NCBI RefSeq assembly: GCF_052324685.1
Contig: NC_135212.1
Location: 46,156,991-46,220,990 of the forward strand
Origin: Brachyhypopomus gauderio
Lineage: Eukaryota > Chordata > Actinopteri > Gymnotiformes > Hypopomidae
Direction: 5' to 3'
DNA length: 64,000 nt
The number at the start of each line of letters is the position of its first letter. Within the stretch, counting starts at the first letter, position 1. Below the pieces are notes generated by a model, which worked only from the letters and a program-made list of their open reading frames with translations, did no database searches and was not told the origin of the DNA. The position numbers and the translations under genes are program-made. Shown piece after piece: positions 21,369 through 34,000 of this stretch.

Positions 21369-22670
21369 ATGCGTCTGCCTCAATCCCGTCACTTGTGTCA
21401 CGTTTCATGGACCAGAATTTAAGGGATCAAGTGCGTAGCAAATGTCAATGGATGTCATTTATTTATTATTTATGTAGACTCTAATTTTAATGATTTATTC
21501 CAGACCTTTTTAATTTATTTGTTTTTATTCTTTAGCGCTGTTTGTTTTTACATTTTAAACTACTGATCCCCCCTCTGATTCACTGTTAGAAGAGAATAGA
21601 GAATGTTGTGAAGAAGCCAGGAGAAACTCACAGGCTGTGCACCCCAGTTGAAGGGTGGAGCTTCTCTAAGGCCATGTCCAGACGTCTGTGTTCAGTCTGG
21701 CTCAACACAGGGGCTGCCTGCCTCTGCTCCCCGTCACCTACCATCCACCAAAGTTCAGTAATAAAATTCACGTGCAAATGAAAGACTTCATTGAGTGGAT
21801 CAGGGCTGTAGGGCTGGAGCTGGATAGAGACTCTCCAGGAGTGGAACCGCCCCGCTGGTCCACAGGGTGGCGCTAACCTTCCGCCTTTCCTCGGCTGCAC
21901 CCCTGGGTCGATCCATAACGCCATTGTCTGCAGTTCTAAATGGTCGGACTGGGTGCTGAGGTCCGTGGGCAGGTGAAGATGGAACTGGCTTTGGCCTTGG
22001 AGTTTGGATGAGCGGTGCCACTCTGCTGTTTGACTTCTTCAGTAGGTGTTTCCAGGTTGCACACAGACTGATATTAGTCAGTACCACAAACAGTATTATA
22101 TGGGGAATGGGAGGTGTCTTGTGTTCCATTGGTGTGTGCCTGTTTCAGCAGTGGTGGTTAGACTGCCTCTCCACTGGGAATGCATTGAAAATGTGGAGAG
22201 GGTTTTACACACTGGTTCAAAGACCCTTGGTCCTTATTATCCACTGTTCTAGGTTTTCCAGGAGTTGAGAGTTTTGTTTCTGTTATTTATTAGAACATTT
22301 TTGAAGTATGTTCCAGTTTTATTTATTCCATTTACAGGATAAATGTTCTCAACAGGCATCTATGTAGCTACAATTGCCTCGTTTTTCTTGCTTGCGGTAC
22401 TGTGAGTGGGTAGCTGTCCACTGGAGTGTCAACTAAGCAGAACCCTAAGGGACGAAACCCCCAGGAGGGTGAAGGAGGCGGAGCCAGCATCCTAGAGGCG
22501 GAGCCAGCATCCTGGAGGCGTGTCTCTTCACCAGAGCAGCTGTGCACCGTTCGAGGTTTTCCTGCTGCACGACCTGCTGAACATGCCCCTGAATGTTGAC
22601 TTTAGTGGCACTGACCTTTGTAGATGGAAGACAAGCGCTCTGTTACCTGCATGGGAGATGGGATGCTATG

Positions 22671-22859
22671 AATCTTCTGACATTCTGTTGATATTGATTT
22701 AATTTGAGTAATTTATGAATTATTTATTAGGTTTGACTGTACATATGATACATCTACCAATGTTCTGCTGAATAGGCACCTGACTGCCTGCCTGAAGTCT
22801 CTAATGTTTCTTGTTCTCTCAGCTAAAATATACTGTATTGTCTTCTTCTGTACTCAAAC

Positions 22860-22905
<46 letters not shown>

Positions 22906-22915
22906 TGAGAGACTC
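22671..22915. repeat. Direct duplication, copy 1 (tlcd3b 3' flank)
   Basis: Starts AATCTTCTGACATTCTGTTG and continues through ACATATGATACATCTACC to a (GT)n tract and GAGAGTGAGAG. The same series of blocks recurs at 24097-24320 in the same orientation with few differences, apart from a longer (GT)n tract here. Confidence 0.85.
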
Positions 22916-23034
22916 GGAGAGAGAAGCAGGAATGACAGCAGTAAATAAAACAGGCCGCCCTAAGGAAGAGCTAGACTGTAAAGGATACCGTAAGCCCTGA
23001 AATTAGTGAATGGAGTGTGTGTGTGTGTGTGTAC

Positions 23035-23372
23035 TCACCGGATCAAAGACGAGCATACGGCACAGAAGATGAACGGCCTCGTGGGTAGCTGCGTCTGACA
23101 GCATGTACAGAACAGACAGTGAGGGCTGAAGGAGAAAGAAACGGGACGTCGTCAACAACCTGTGAATCACGGGGCCGTTCTCAGTCAGCTAGTTAAGTTA
23201 CTGACCTACTCGGTTCTGTTAAGCTCAGTCAGAAACGTTTTATAGAGCTGAATCTTCTGTGGGGACGGGAAGCGTCTAAACACACGGCTGACGGAGCAAA
23301 GCCACCTGCAGCTGAGGCCTGTGAACTCTGGCAGGACTCCTCAGCCAGGGTGGGCGGGGCCAGGGCAGCCCT
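23035..23372 (-). pseudogene. Inverted partial copy of nlk1 intron plus exon 3
   Basis: On the minus strand this segment repeats nlk1 positions of roughly 3865-4228. Bases 23039-23125 are an exact 87-nt copy of exon 3 (4137-4223), and the flanking acceptor, polypyrimidine tract and about 150 nt of intron are also identical. The rightmost part carries small insertions and deletions relative to the original. The copy keeps both splice signals, but no other nlk1 exon is nearby, so it is a stranded exon and not a second gene. The exon-end side breaks off within 5 nt of the donor, where both loci carry a (GT)n/(CA)n tract. Confidence 0.9.
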
Positions 23373-24096
23373 GTGGAATTAACATTGGGCAAAAGGTTTT
23401 AGTTGTTGCTTCTCTAACTAAAATAGATGGACCTAATAGTATTTTTATGCTGAATTTGAATCTTAGAATTTTATCAGCCTTGGTTTTTCAGTTTCAGAAC
23501 AATTAGTTTTACATTAAGTTCATATTACCTATTAATAAATAAGGCTGTTAATGCACTTAAATATGTACAAACTTACTTCTAAAGGGTGCAGTGCATGAGG
23601 TTTGCCTGTGTTTGACCTCAGGAACATCCCACTTAAGTGACTCACTGTTGTCTGCTCATATAGAGGCACTCTCATTGGTACCACCTTATTATACATAACA
23701 ACATGCAAGTATACTGGAACTATGGGAGATAGAGAAGTACTGAACATTTTTGCGTTCAGTGTACAAACCCCCATAATAAACTGTTCAGCATGCAGGCCTC
23801 TACATTTGCTCAGCCTCTTCACAACAGAGTTGATGAATGTTACTTAATGACATTGAACTTTGCCTTATCTTTCTTGAAGAAATGATTTGAGCAAAGGAAA
23901 TGGAACAAATGGTCACAAATGGAAAATGCTCGTGGACATCAAAGATAAATTCCTAAAATAGTAATAATTTAAGTTGGACATGGGTGTGACCTGTCCTGTG
24001 ACGCAGACCGACGGGTTTCTGCCATACGTCAGTGGTTCGCGACACAAATCTGTGGTCCTCGCCGTGGTGACGGGAGGAATGGGTGATGGAGCACTG

Positions 24097-24320
24097 AATC
24101 TTCTGACATGCTGTTGTAATTGTTATTGATTAATTTGAATTATGTATTATTTATTTGGGGAGATCCGACTGTACATATGATACATCTACCAATGTTCTGC
24201 TGAATAGGCACCTGACTGCCTGCCTGAAGTCTCTAATGTTTTTTGTTCTCTCAGCTAAAATATACTGTACTGTCTTCTTCTGTACTCAAACACTGTGTGT
24301 GTGTGTAAGAGAGAGTGAGA
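24097..24320. repeat. Direct duplication, copy 2
   Basis: Second copy of the 22671-22915 segment, ending in a shorter (GT)n and a GAGAGAGTGAGAG tail. The two copies enclose the reversed nlk1 fragment and about 0.7 kb of otherwise unrecognised DNA. Confidence 0.85.
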
Positions 24321-24736
24321 GCACAAAGCAGTCACATTAAAAATGATCGCATATCTGTACCAACCGACGTGATTGGTGGTCTTGGAGCGTTTTTAAGCAT
24401 TAAGCATCCCTAATACTGAACAACCCAGAGTGCTGACAAAGCTAGTGCGTCACTGGGAGACCAGCACACTGGAAATACAAATTTAATTGCGAGTGGTTTT
24501 GGGAGATGATGTTAAGGTGTGGGCAGGGCCGGAGTGGGACACTTTTTCAGCCCGGGAGTTTTATGACCAAATCCGGCCCAAAATTATTTTTCCCTCCCAA
24601 TCGGCCCAAACTAGAGACTGACATGAACCGGCCCATCGGGAATCCTCCCGAATCTCCCGATTAGCCACTCCGGCTTTGGGTATGGGGCTGTCTTCAGTGT
24701 GCTGGGGGCCTACGCAGCCTGTGCGCTATTCAGCCT

Positions 24737-24845
24737 GGGGTGGGTTTCCCGAAACGTTCGTAGCGCTAAGTACTTCGTAACCTCGTATGAAACGTATGAG
24801 GTTAAGAAGTACTTAGCGCTAAGAACGTTTCGGGAAACTCACCCC
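24737..24845. mobile_element. Palindromic MITE
   Basis: A 109-bp near-perfect hairpin. The left arm contains GGGTTTCCCGAAACGTTCG and AGCGCTAAGTACTT, and the right arm carries their complements, around a loop near 24788-24800. It has the size and structure of a fish foldback MITE. No target duplication was clear. Confidence 0.75.
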
Positions 24846-24888
24846 TGTTTGGTGCTGAATCAAACGAGCGGAAGGAGGCGTGAAAGGA

Positions 24889-24897
24889 GTCGCATCA
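24889..24897 (+). repeat. Left 9-bp target-site duplication of the foldback element
   Basis: GTCGCATCA directly precedes the left end ACGAGG. The same nine bases follow the right end. Confidence 0.92.
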
Positions 24898-27477
24898 ACG
24901 AGGCTGAAGTTGGTTACTTATTCGCAGTTTGAGATTCGTTTGGTTACTTATTCGTAGCTCCGTATTCGGCGGCTGAAGTTGGTTACTTATTCAAAAAGGT
25001 TATGTTCACGATGCGTGTTTGCTGCGCAATTTGTTTAAAAGCGATAGATTAAACGTTACATTAAACGAGCGTAGGAGCAGACATTTAAGAGGTTATTGTT
25101 TCCCATACTGATTTTGTGAATGTAAAAAATAAAAATATAATGAAAGCATTTCATTTGTAAAATGGTTTCTATTTCAAGTCGTTTCAATTGTATGCAGTTT
25201 GTACATGATGATTGAATTCGTCATTTCTAACGTAAGGAAACATATTCTTAGATTTGAAACTAAGAACACAGAAATGCTGTTCTAGAACACAAATAATCGG
25301 AAGAAGAAATACCAGCACACAACATGACATTGAGCAGTGGGCAGATAGGTGAACGCATTTTAAAGGGGCAGTTTCAGAGGATTATTGAAAGCCTTATTGA
25401 TGGTGGGCCAGAGAAATAACAAATGCATCATGAAGAACAGGTCACTCCCTAAGAGAGGAACCTGATTTTAGCCTCAAATCTAACTGGAAACATGGCATAT
25501 TGAGTAGTTAAGTGCACAGGTGAAATGGATCAGAGGGGCATGTTCAGAGGCCTGCTGTATGCCTGTAATGTCTTGGGCCAGGCAAAACTCAATTGACTCA
25601 TACATAACTAGTTCCTATATGTAAGAGAAACCTGATTTTGGCCTGGCCCAGAATCATTTTATGCCTCAATTCTAACTGGAAACATGGCATATTGAGTAGT
25701 TAAGTGCACAGGTGAAATGGATCAGAGGGGCATGTTCAGAGGCCTGCTGTATGCCTGTAATGTCTTGGGCCAGGCAAAACTCAATTGACTCATACATAAC
25801 TAGTTCCTATATGTAAGAGAAACCTGATTTTGGCCTGGCCCAGAATCATTTTATGCCTCAATTCTAACTGGAAACATGGCATATTGAGTAGTTAAGTGCA
25901 CAGGTGAAATGGATCAGAGGGGCATGTTCAGAGGCCTGCTGTATGCCTGTAATGTCTTGGGCCAGGCAAAACTCAATTGACTCATACATAACTAGTTCCT
26001 ATATGTAAGAGAAACCTGATTTTGGCCTGGCCCAGAATCATTTTATGCCTCAATTCTAACTGGAAACATGGCATATTGAGTAGTTAAGTGCACAGGTGAA
26101 ATGGATCAGAGGGGCATGTTCAGAGGCCTGCTGTATGCCTGTAATGTCTTGGGCCAGGCAAAACTCAATTGACTCATACATAACTAGTTCCTATATGTAA
26201 GAGAAACCTGATTTTGGCCTGGCCCAGAATCATTTTATGCCTCAATTCTAACTGGAAACATGGCATATTGAGTAGTTAAGTGCACAGGTGAAATGGATCA
26301 GAGGGGCATGTTCAGAGGCCTGCTGTATGCCTGTAATGTCTTGGGCCAGGCAAAACTCAATTGAATCATACATAACTAGTTCCCATATGTATGAAGAACC
26401 TGGTTTTGGCCTGGCCCAGAATCAATTTAGCCCTCAAATTTAACTGGAAACACGGCATATTGAGTAAAGCGCATAGGTGAAATGGGTCAGACGGCCAAGT
26501 TCAGAGGCCTGCTGTATGCCTGTAATGTCTTGGGCCAGGCAAAACTCAATTGTATCATACATAACTAGTTCCTATATGTATGAGGAATCTGGTTCTGGCC
26601 TGGCCCAGAATCATTTTATGTGTCAAATTTAACTGCAAACATGGCATATTGGGTAGTTAAGCACACAGGTGAAATGGTTCACAGGGCCAAGTTCAGAGGC
26701 CTGCTGTATGCCTGTAATGTCTTGGGCCAGGCAAAACTCAATTGTATCATACATAACTAGTTCCCGTATGTATGAGCAACCTGGTTTTGGCCTGGCCCAG
26801 AATCATTTTAGCCCTCGAATCTAACTGGAAACACGGCATGTTGAGTAAAGGGCACAGGTGAAATAGTTCAGAGGGGCAATTTCAGAGGCCTGCTGTATGC
26901 CTGTAATGTCTTGGGCCAGGCAAAACTCAATTGTATCATACACAAGTAGTTCCTATATGTATGAGGAACCTGTTTTTGGCCTGGCCCAGAATCATTTTAT
27001 GCCTCAAATCTAACTGCAAACATGGCATATTGGGTAGTTAAGCACACAGGTGAAATGGTTCACAGGGCCAAGTTCAGAGGCCTGCTGTATGCCTGTAATG
27101 TCTTGGGCCAGGCAAAACTCAATTAAATCATACACAACTACTTCCAATATGTATGACGAACCAGTTTTTAGCCTGGCCCAGAATCATTTTATGCCTCAAA
27201 TCTAACTGGAAACATGGCATATTGAGTAAAGCGCACAGGTGAAATGGTTCACAGGGGCAAGTTCAGAGGCCTGCTGTATGCCTGTAATGTCTTGGGCCAG
27301 GGAAAACTCAAATGCATCATACACAAATAGTTCCTATATGTATGAGGAGCCTGAATTTAGCCTGGCCTAGAATCATTTTAGCCCTCAAATCTAAATGGCA
27401 AAATGGCATATTGACTAAGCGCACAGGTGAAATGGTTCATGAGGTGGATTTAAGAGGCCTGCTGTATACATGTAAGG

Positions 27478-30167
27478 CAGGGGTCCCCAAACTTTTTCCT
27501 GCGAGGGCCAAATAACTTTTCTCTTCTCTGATGGGGGGCCGGGGTCAGTTTGAAACAGAAAAGTTTGACAATCACAGGGGTGCTGCAACATTTATTGTTT
27601 TCAGAAAGCGACACATAACCAAACATTAATAACACTTTCCGGGATCTTCACACAAAAAAGTCAAGAAATAAACAATAACACTATTAACAAACTAAATATT
27701 AACCATTAACAAAATAAATAACAATATTTATGAAATAATAACTAAATAATCCTCTCTGGGTTCTTCACAGAAAAAAGTCTGGTAATAAATAATAACACTA
27801 TTAACCAACTAAATAACACTATTTAAGATAAAAATAACACCATTATTAAAATAAATAACACCAAAAAATGCTCTCTGGGTTCTTCACAGAAAAAAAAAAG
27901 TCTGTGGAACATTAACTTTCTGTTGTGCCGTGCACATCTTAACAGGTAAAGTTGTCAGAACAGAATTTCTTCCTTAAATGACTCATATGAGTAGTCCCTC
28001 AAAGTTCTCGTGTTCCTTCCTTATAATCCTTTTGTAGATTGTAGGTTCTAGAAGGCTTGTAGATACCTTTCTCTCTCGTCAACTTCCTTGTGACCTACAC
28101 AGCACAATACATTTTTTATGCATTTTATCCCAGTAGATTTTATGATCATATTTGTTTATACTCAGAATGACTCATTCAAGTCAGAAAAGTGAGCTTACCT
28201 ATGTATGTTCATCAGTGTGAACTGTGGGCCTGCATTTGGCTGGTGAGAAGTTGAATGTCAGGTTCCATTCTAGTCACAGCCAGTCTCAAACACTGATGCA
28301 GATGTTCATCTGTCAATCTTGATCTCAGCGAAGTTTTCAGGAGTTTCATGTGCGAAAATGTTTGTTCGCAGATATACGTGCTTCCAAAAAGTGTGGACAT
28401 CTTCATTGCGTGTTTTTTTATGTTAGGGTACGTGTCGTTTGGGAGTGCGGCATAGAAGTCAATAAGACTGTTGGGCTTGAACATGTCTTTCAGAACATCA
28501 CAGTTCTGTAACTCGGCCAACTCAAACTGATAAGAAGGCTGGGCTTCATCGATGTCGGCAACAAAGGGGTTCTGGAAAAGACGGATTTCTTTTGCATGAA
28601 CATGTAGTTCACGGAATCGCACACCGAACTCCGCCTTGAGCATTTCCAGTGCTTCCACGCACTTTTCAGTTGGGAACGGGACCGCTGGGTTCTCTGCAGA
28701 GAGGTTTTGGGTAGCAGGGAGATGGACGAAGTTGTGCTTTTTCACTTGCTCCAAAAGCAGCGCTAGTTTCACCTCAAATGCTTTTATGTGGGAATACATG
28801 TCGCAAATGAGTTTCCCCTGGCCTTGTAGCTGCAAGTTAAGGCTGTTCAGAATTTCTGTCACGTCTGTTAAAAATGCCAGGTGCCATTTCCACTCTGGGT
28901 CCATCAGCTCTGGGACCGTTTTGTCTTTTGAATGAAGAAATGCGTTAATTTCAGGTAGCAGCTCGTAAAAACGCCTCAAAACTCTGCCCCGGCTCAGCCA
29001 TCGGACCTCTGTGTAATACAGCACGTCGCCGTGCGCAGACTCCAGCTCAGACAGGAATTGTTGGAACTCCCTGTGTTTAAGTCCCTTTGCTCTGATTAAG
29101 TTTATGCATGACACCACAACCTTCATGACAGAATCCCACTTCAACACTTTGCAGCACAGTGCCTGCTGGTGAATTAAACAGTGGACTTGTAGCGGGGCGG
29201 TGAGACCCCGCTCTTCCATCTCCCGCTTCACGCGTCCTGTTAGACCCCGAGACGCGCCCACCATACTAGGAGCCCCGTCAGTCGTAATGCTGGCAAGCTT
29301 TGACCAGTCCAGGTCCAAGTCTTCCATGGTTTGGCATACTTTGCCGAAAATATCCTCCCCCGTTGTAGTCCCTTTGAGACTTTGGAGGGCTGCCAACTCC
29401 TCGCTCATCTCAAAGTTTGCGTTAACTCCACGAATGAAAATTACCAGCTGCGCTGTGTCCTGCACATCCGTGCTCTCATCCAATGCTAATGAAAAAAAGT
29501 CAAATTCTTTTGTCTTCTGCTGCAGCTGTACATACACATTACCCCCGATTTCTTCGATGCGTCTGGTGATTGTACTCGCTGACAGACTCACTGCATTGAA
29601 GACATCTTTCTTCTCGGGACACACTTCCTCCGCGACAGCATTCAAACATTTCTTAACAAACTCTCCATCCGTGAAAGGTTTACCGCTGCTTGCTATAATT
29701 TGAGCAACCCGAAAGCTGGCCCGAACGGATGACTGGTTCAGCTGAGCTTGGCGTACAAATGTATTCTGCTGAGCTAACAGTCCACTTTTTAACTTTAACA
29801 GTTTGTCTGCCCGCATTTGGCCTTGCAAACTATCATACTGGTCTTTGTGACGGGATTCATAGTGCCGTCGTAGATTGTATTCTTTGAATACCGCAAGCGC
29901 CTCTAGATGAGACAAACAGCCTTTTCTTTGCATTGAACAAAAAAATAATCGTTTGTCCACTGCAGGTTAAATACCCTACATTCAGAATCAATTTTTCTCT
30001 TACCTAACCTTTTCGCCATTACGTTCTCTTTCACAAGGAGCAGTATTTTTTTCCCTGGGGGTAGGGGGGAGGGGGTGTTCCGGGGGCCAGGTCAAATGTT
30101 CCGGGGGCCGGGTCAAACGTGGAGGCGGGCCGTATCCGGCCCGCGGGCCGTAGTTTGGGGACCACTG
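27478..30167 (-). mobile_element. hAT transposon inserted in the foldback left arm
   Basis: Ends are CAGGGGTCCCCAAACT and AGTTTGGGGACCACTG, a 16-bp inverted repeat with one mismatch. A perfect 8-bp target duplication ATGTAAGG flanks it at 27470-27477 and 30168-30175. These are hallmarks of hAT elements. The element is 2690 bp and carries one transposase gene on the minus strand. Its subterminal parts repeat GCGAGGGCC and GGCCCGCGGGCCG motifs. The uninterrupted site survives in the opposite arm at 31462-31469. Confidence 0.96.
28212..30019 (-). pseudogene. hAT transposase (GTF2IRD2/ZBED-like) with a frameshift in the BED finger
   Basis: DNA transposase of the hAT superfamily. The main frame, about 580 codons ending at 28212, has EYNLRRHYESRH (second half of a BED zinc finger), the first catalytic Asp in LALDESTD, the second in TTDGAPSMVG, VHCLIHQQALC, and the C-terminal dimerisation segment STYICEQTFSHMKLLKTSLR. 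The natural start is the ATG at 30019, which opens MAKRLGKRKIDSECRVF and continues to CKEKAVCLI. It then meets a stop near 29905, because four bases seem to be missing between the two finger cysteines compared with relatives. The rest is fully open, so decay is recent. I considered a 44-nt intron (29960-30003) but prefer the frameshift, because the skipped bases themselves encode the family's conserved N-terminus. Confidence 0.88.
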
Positions 30168-31041
30168 ATGTAAGGCATTGGGCCAGGCAAATAACATATG
30201 CATCATACATAACGCTTTACTATATGTAAGAGAAACCTGACTTTGGCCTGGCCCAGCATAATTTTATGCTTCAAATCCAACTGGAAACATGACACATGGA
30301 GTGGTGCGCACAGGTCAAATGTTGCAGAGCAGCAATTTTAGAGGCCTGCTGTATGCCTGTAAGGTCTTGGGTCAGGCAAAACTCAAATGCTTCATAAATA
30401 ACACGTTACTCTATGTACGAGAAACCTGATTTTGGCCTGGCCCAGTAACATTTTAGCTCTCAAATCTAACTGAAAACGTGACACATGCAGTGGTGCGCAC
30501 ATGAAATTGTTCAGGTTGATTTCAGAGGCTTCCTGTATACCTTTAAGGCGCTGGGCCAGGCAAATAACATATGCATCATACATAACAGGTTCCTGGCCCT
30601 CAGATCTAACTGGCAATATGGCATATTGTGTAGTTTTGCACAAGTGAAATGATACAGTTCAATTGCAGATGCTTGCTGCTATATGCCTCTAATGTCTCAG
30701 GCCAGGCAAAAGTCATGCATCATATTAAACATGTGCCTATCTATTGGATAAACTAGACTTCAGTTTGTATAATAGTATTTCTAATGCAGTTAAAATATTA
30801 TATAATGTTAATAGTGCAGTCTATTAATATTTTATTTTTAGAGAAATTTCAACTACATACTAGTAGGCTTTATTCATGTAATCACACAAATGAATACTCC
30901 AACATTGAGACCAGGTTTCTCCCTAAAAGAAAATCATCATAACTCCAAATTCAATTTCCATTGGTAAATTCAATGCTTGTTTCAGCTCTGGCCAGGAATA
31001 GCCCTTTATTCTCAAGAATCAAGCTAGGTTTCTCTTACACA

Positions 31042-34000
31042 TAGGAACCTGTTAGGTATGATGCATATGTTATTTGCCTGGCCCAGCGCCTTAAAGGTAT
31101 ACAGGAAGCCTCTGAAATCACCCTGAACAATTTCATGTGCGCACCACTGCATGTGTCACGTTTTCAGTTAGATTTGAGAGCTAAAATGTTACTGGGCCAG
31201 GCCAAAATCAGGTTTCTCGTACATAGAGTAACGTGTTATTTATGAAGCATTTGAGTTTTGCCTGACCCAAGACCTTACAGGCATACAGCAGGCCTCTAAA
31301 ATTGCTGCTCTGCATCATTTGACCTGTGCGCACCACTCCATGTGTCATGTTTCCAGTTGGATTTGAAGCATAAAATTATGCTGAGCCAGGCCAAAGTCAG
31401 GTTTCTCTTACATATAGTAAAGCGTTATGTATGATGCATATGTTATTTGCCTGGCCCAATGCCTTACATGTATACAGCAGGCCTCTTAAATCCACCTCAT
31501 GAACCATTTCACCTGTGCGCTTAGTCAATATGCCATTTTGCCATTTAGATTTGAGGGCTAAAATGATTCTAGGCCAGGCTAAATTCAGGCTCCTCATACA
31601 TATAGGAACTATTTGTGTATGATGCATTTGAGTTTTCCCTGGCCCAAGACATTACAGGCATACAGCAGACCTCTGAACTTGGCCGTATGACCCATTTCAC
31701 CTGTGTGCTTAACTACTCAATATGTCATGTTTCCAGTTAGATTTGAGGGCTAAAATGATTCTGGGCCAGGCCAAAACCAGGTTCCTCATACATATGGGAA
31801 CTAGTTATGTATGATACAATTGAGTTTTGCCTGGCCCAAGACATTACAGGCATACAGCAGGCCTCTGAACTTGGCCCTGTGAACCATTTCACCTGTGTGC
31901 TTAACTACCCAATATGCCATGTTTGCAGTTAGATTTGACACATAAAATGATTCTGGGCCAGGCCAGAACCAGGTTCCTCATACATATAGAAACTAGTTAT
32001 GTATGATACAATTGAGTTTTGCCTGGCCCAAGACATTACAGGCATACAGCAGGCCTCTGAACTTGGCCCTGTGAACCATTTCACCTGTGTGCTTAACTAA
32101 ATATGTCATGTTTCCAGTTAGATTTGAGGCATAAAATGATTCTGGGCCAGGCCAAAACCAGGTTCCTCATACATATGGGAACTAGTTATGTATGATACAA
32201 TTGAGTTTTGCCTGGCCCAAGACATTACAGGCATACAGCAGGCCTCTGAACTTGGCCCTGTGAACCATTTCACCTGTGTGCTTAACTACCCAATATGCCA
32301 TGTTTGCAGTTAGATTTGACACATAAAATGATTCTGGGCCAGGCCAGAACCAGGTTCCTCATACATATAGAAACTAGTTATGTATGATACAATTGAGTTT
32401 TGCCTGGCCCAAGACATTACAGGCATACAGCAGGCCTCTGAACTTGGCCCTGTGAACCATTTCACCTGTGTGCTTAACTAAATATGTCATGTTTCCAGTT
32501 AGATTTGAGGCATAAAATGATTCTGGGCCAGGCCAAAACCAGGTTCCTCATACATATAGGAACTAGTTATGTATGATACAATTGAGTTTTGCCTGGCTCA
32601 AGACATTACCGGCATACAGCAGGCCTCTGAACTTGGCCCTGTGAACCATTTCACCTGTGTGCTTAACTACCCAATATGCCATGTTTGCAGTTAGATTTGA
32701 CACATAAAGTGATTCTGGGCCAGGCCAGAACCAGGTTCATCATACATATAGGAACTAGTTATATATGATACAATTGAGTTTTGCCTGGCCCAAGACATTA
32801 CAAGCATACAGCAGGCCTCTGAACTTGGCCGTCTGACCCATTTCACCAATGCGCTTTACTCAATATGCCATGTTCGCAGTTAGATTTGAGGGCTAAAATG
32901 ATTCTGGGCCAGGCCAAAATGAGGTTCCTCATACATATAGGAACTAGTTATGTATGATGCATTTGAGTTTTGCCTGGCCCAAGACATTACAGGCATACAG
33001 CAGGCCTCTGAACTTGAACCTGTGAACCATTTCACCTGTGTGCTTAACTACTCAATATGTCATGTTTCCAGTTAGATTTGAGGCATAAAATGATTCTGGG
33101 CCAGGCCAAAAACAGGTTCCTCATACATACAGGAACTACTTGTGTATGATACAATTGAGTTTTGCCTGGCCCAAGACATTACAGGCATACAGCAGGCCTC
33201 TGAACTTGGCCGTCTGACCCATTTCACCTATGCGCTTTACTCAATATGCCGTGTTTCCAGTTAAATTTGAGGGCTAAAATGATTCTGGGCCAGGCCAAAA
33301 CCAGGTTCCTCATACATATGGGAACTAGTTATGTATGATACAATTGGGTTTTGCCTGGCCCAAGACATTACAGGCATACAGCAGGCCTCTGAACTTGAAC
33401 CTGTGAACCATTTCACCTGTGTGCTTAACTACTCAATATGTCATGTTTCCAGTTAGATTTGAGGCATAAAATGATTCTGGGCCAGGCCAAAAACAGGTTC
33501 CTCATACATACAGGAACTACTTGTGTATGATACAATTGAGTTTTGCCTGGCCCAAGACATTACAGGCATACAGCAGGCCTCTGAACTTGGCCGTCTGACC
33601 CATTTCACCTATGCGCTTTACTCAATATGCCGTGTTTCCAGTTAAATTTGAGGGCTAAAATGATTCTGGGCCAGGCCAAAACCAGGTTCCTCATACATAT
33701 GGGAACTAGTTATGTATGATACAATTGGGTTTTGCCTGGCCCAAGACATTACAGGCATACAGCAGGCCTCTGAACTTGAACCTGTGAACCATTTCACCTG
33801 TGTGCTTAACTACTCAATATGCCGTGTTTCCAGTTAGATTTGAGGCATAAAATGATTCTGGGCCAGGCCAAAAACAAGTTGCTCATACATATAGGAACTA
33901 GTTATGTATGATGCATGTGTTATTTGTCTGGCCCGACGCCTTATAGGCATACAGCACACCTCTGAAATTGCCCCTCTGAACCATTTCAGTGCGCTCTCTG

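Larger units (their letters stand above)
20395..22949 (+). other. Probable 3'UTR and 3' flank of tlcd3b
   Basis: Non-coding sequence after the tlcd3b stop. Possible polyadenylation signals are AATAAA at 21760-21765 and 22944-22949. It includes a C-rich minisatellite and, near 22476-22520, a doubled GGCGGAGCCAGCATCCT. The UTR end is not certain. Confidence 0.45.
25421..30596. repeat. Left arm: 192-bp tandem repeat array (interrupted by hAT)
   Basis: Units contain GGCCTGGCCCAGAATCATTT, AACTGGAAACATGGCATATT, CACAGGTGAAATGG, CAGAGGCCTGCTGTATGCC and TCTTGGGCCAGGCAAAACTC. The spacing of the TGAGTAGTTAAG block is exactly 192 bp across 25501, 25693, 25885 and 26077. The outer units are almost identical to one another, while inner units are more diverged. 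About 13 units in total, split by the insertion at 27478-30167. Confidence 0.92.

Noticed and set aside
28636..29703. Plus-strand frames within the hAT element
   Set aside because: They are antisense shadows of the transposase, which has clear hAT motifs on the minus strand.
29960..30003. 44-nt intron in the hAT transposase with GTAAG and CTGCAG ends
   Set aside because: The bases it would remove encode the conserved N-terminal BED-finger sequence; a four-base deletion near 29905 explains the frame change better.
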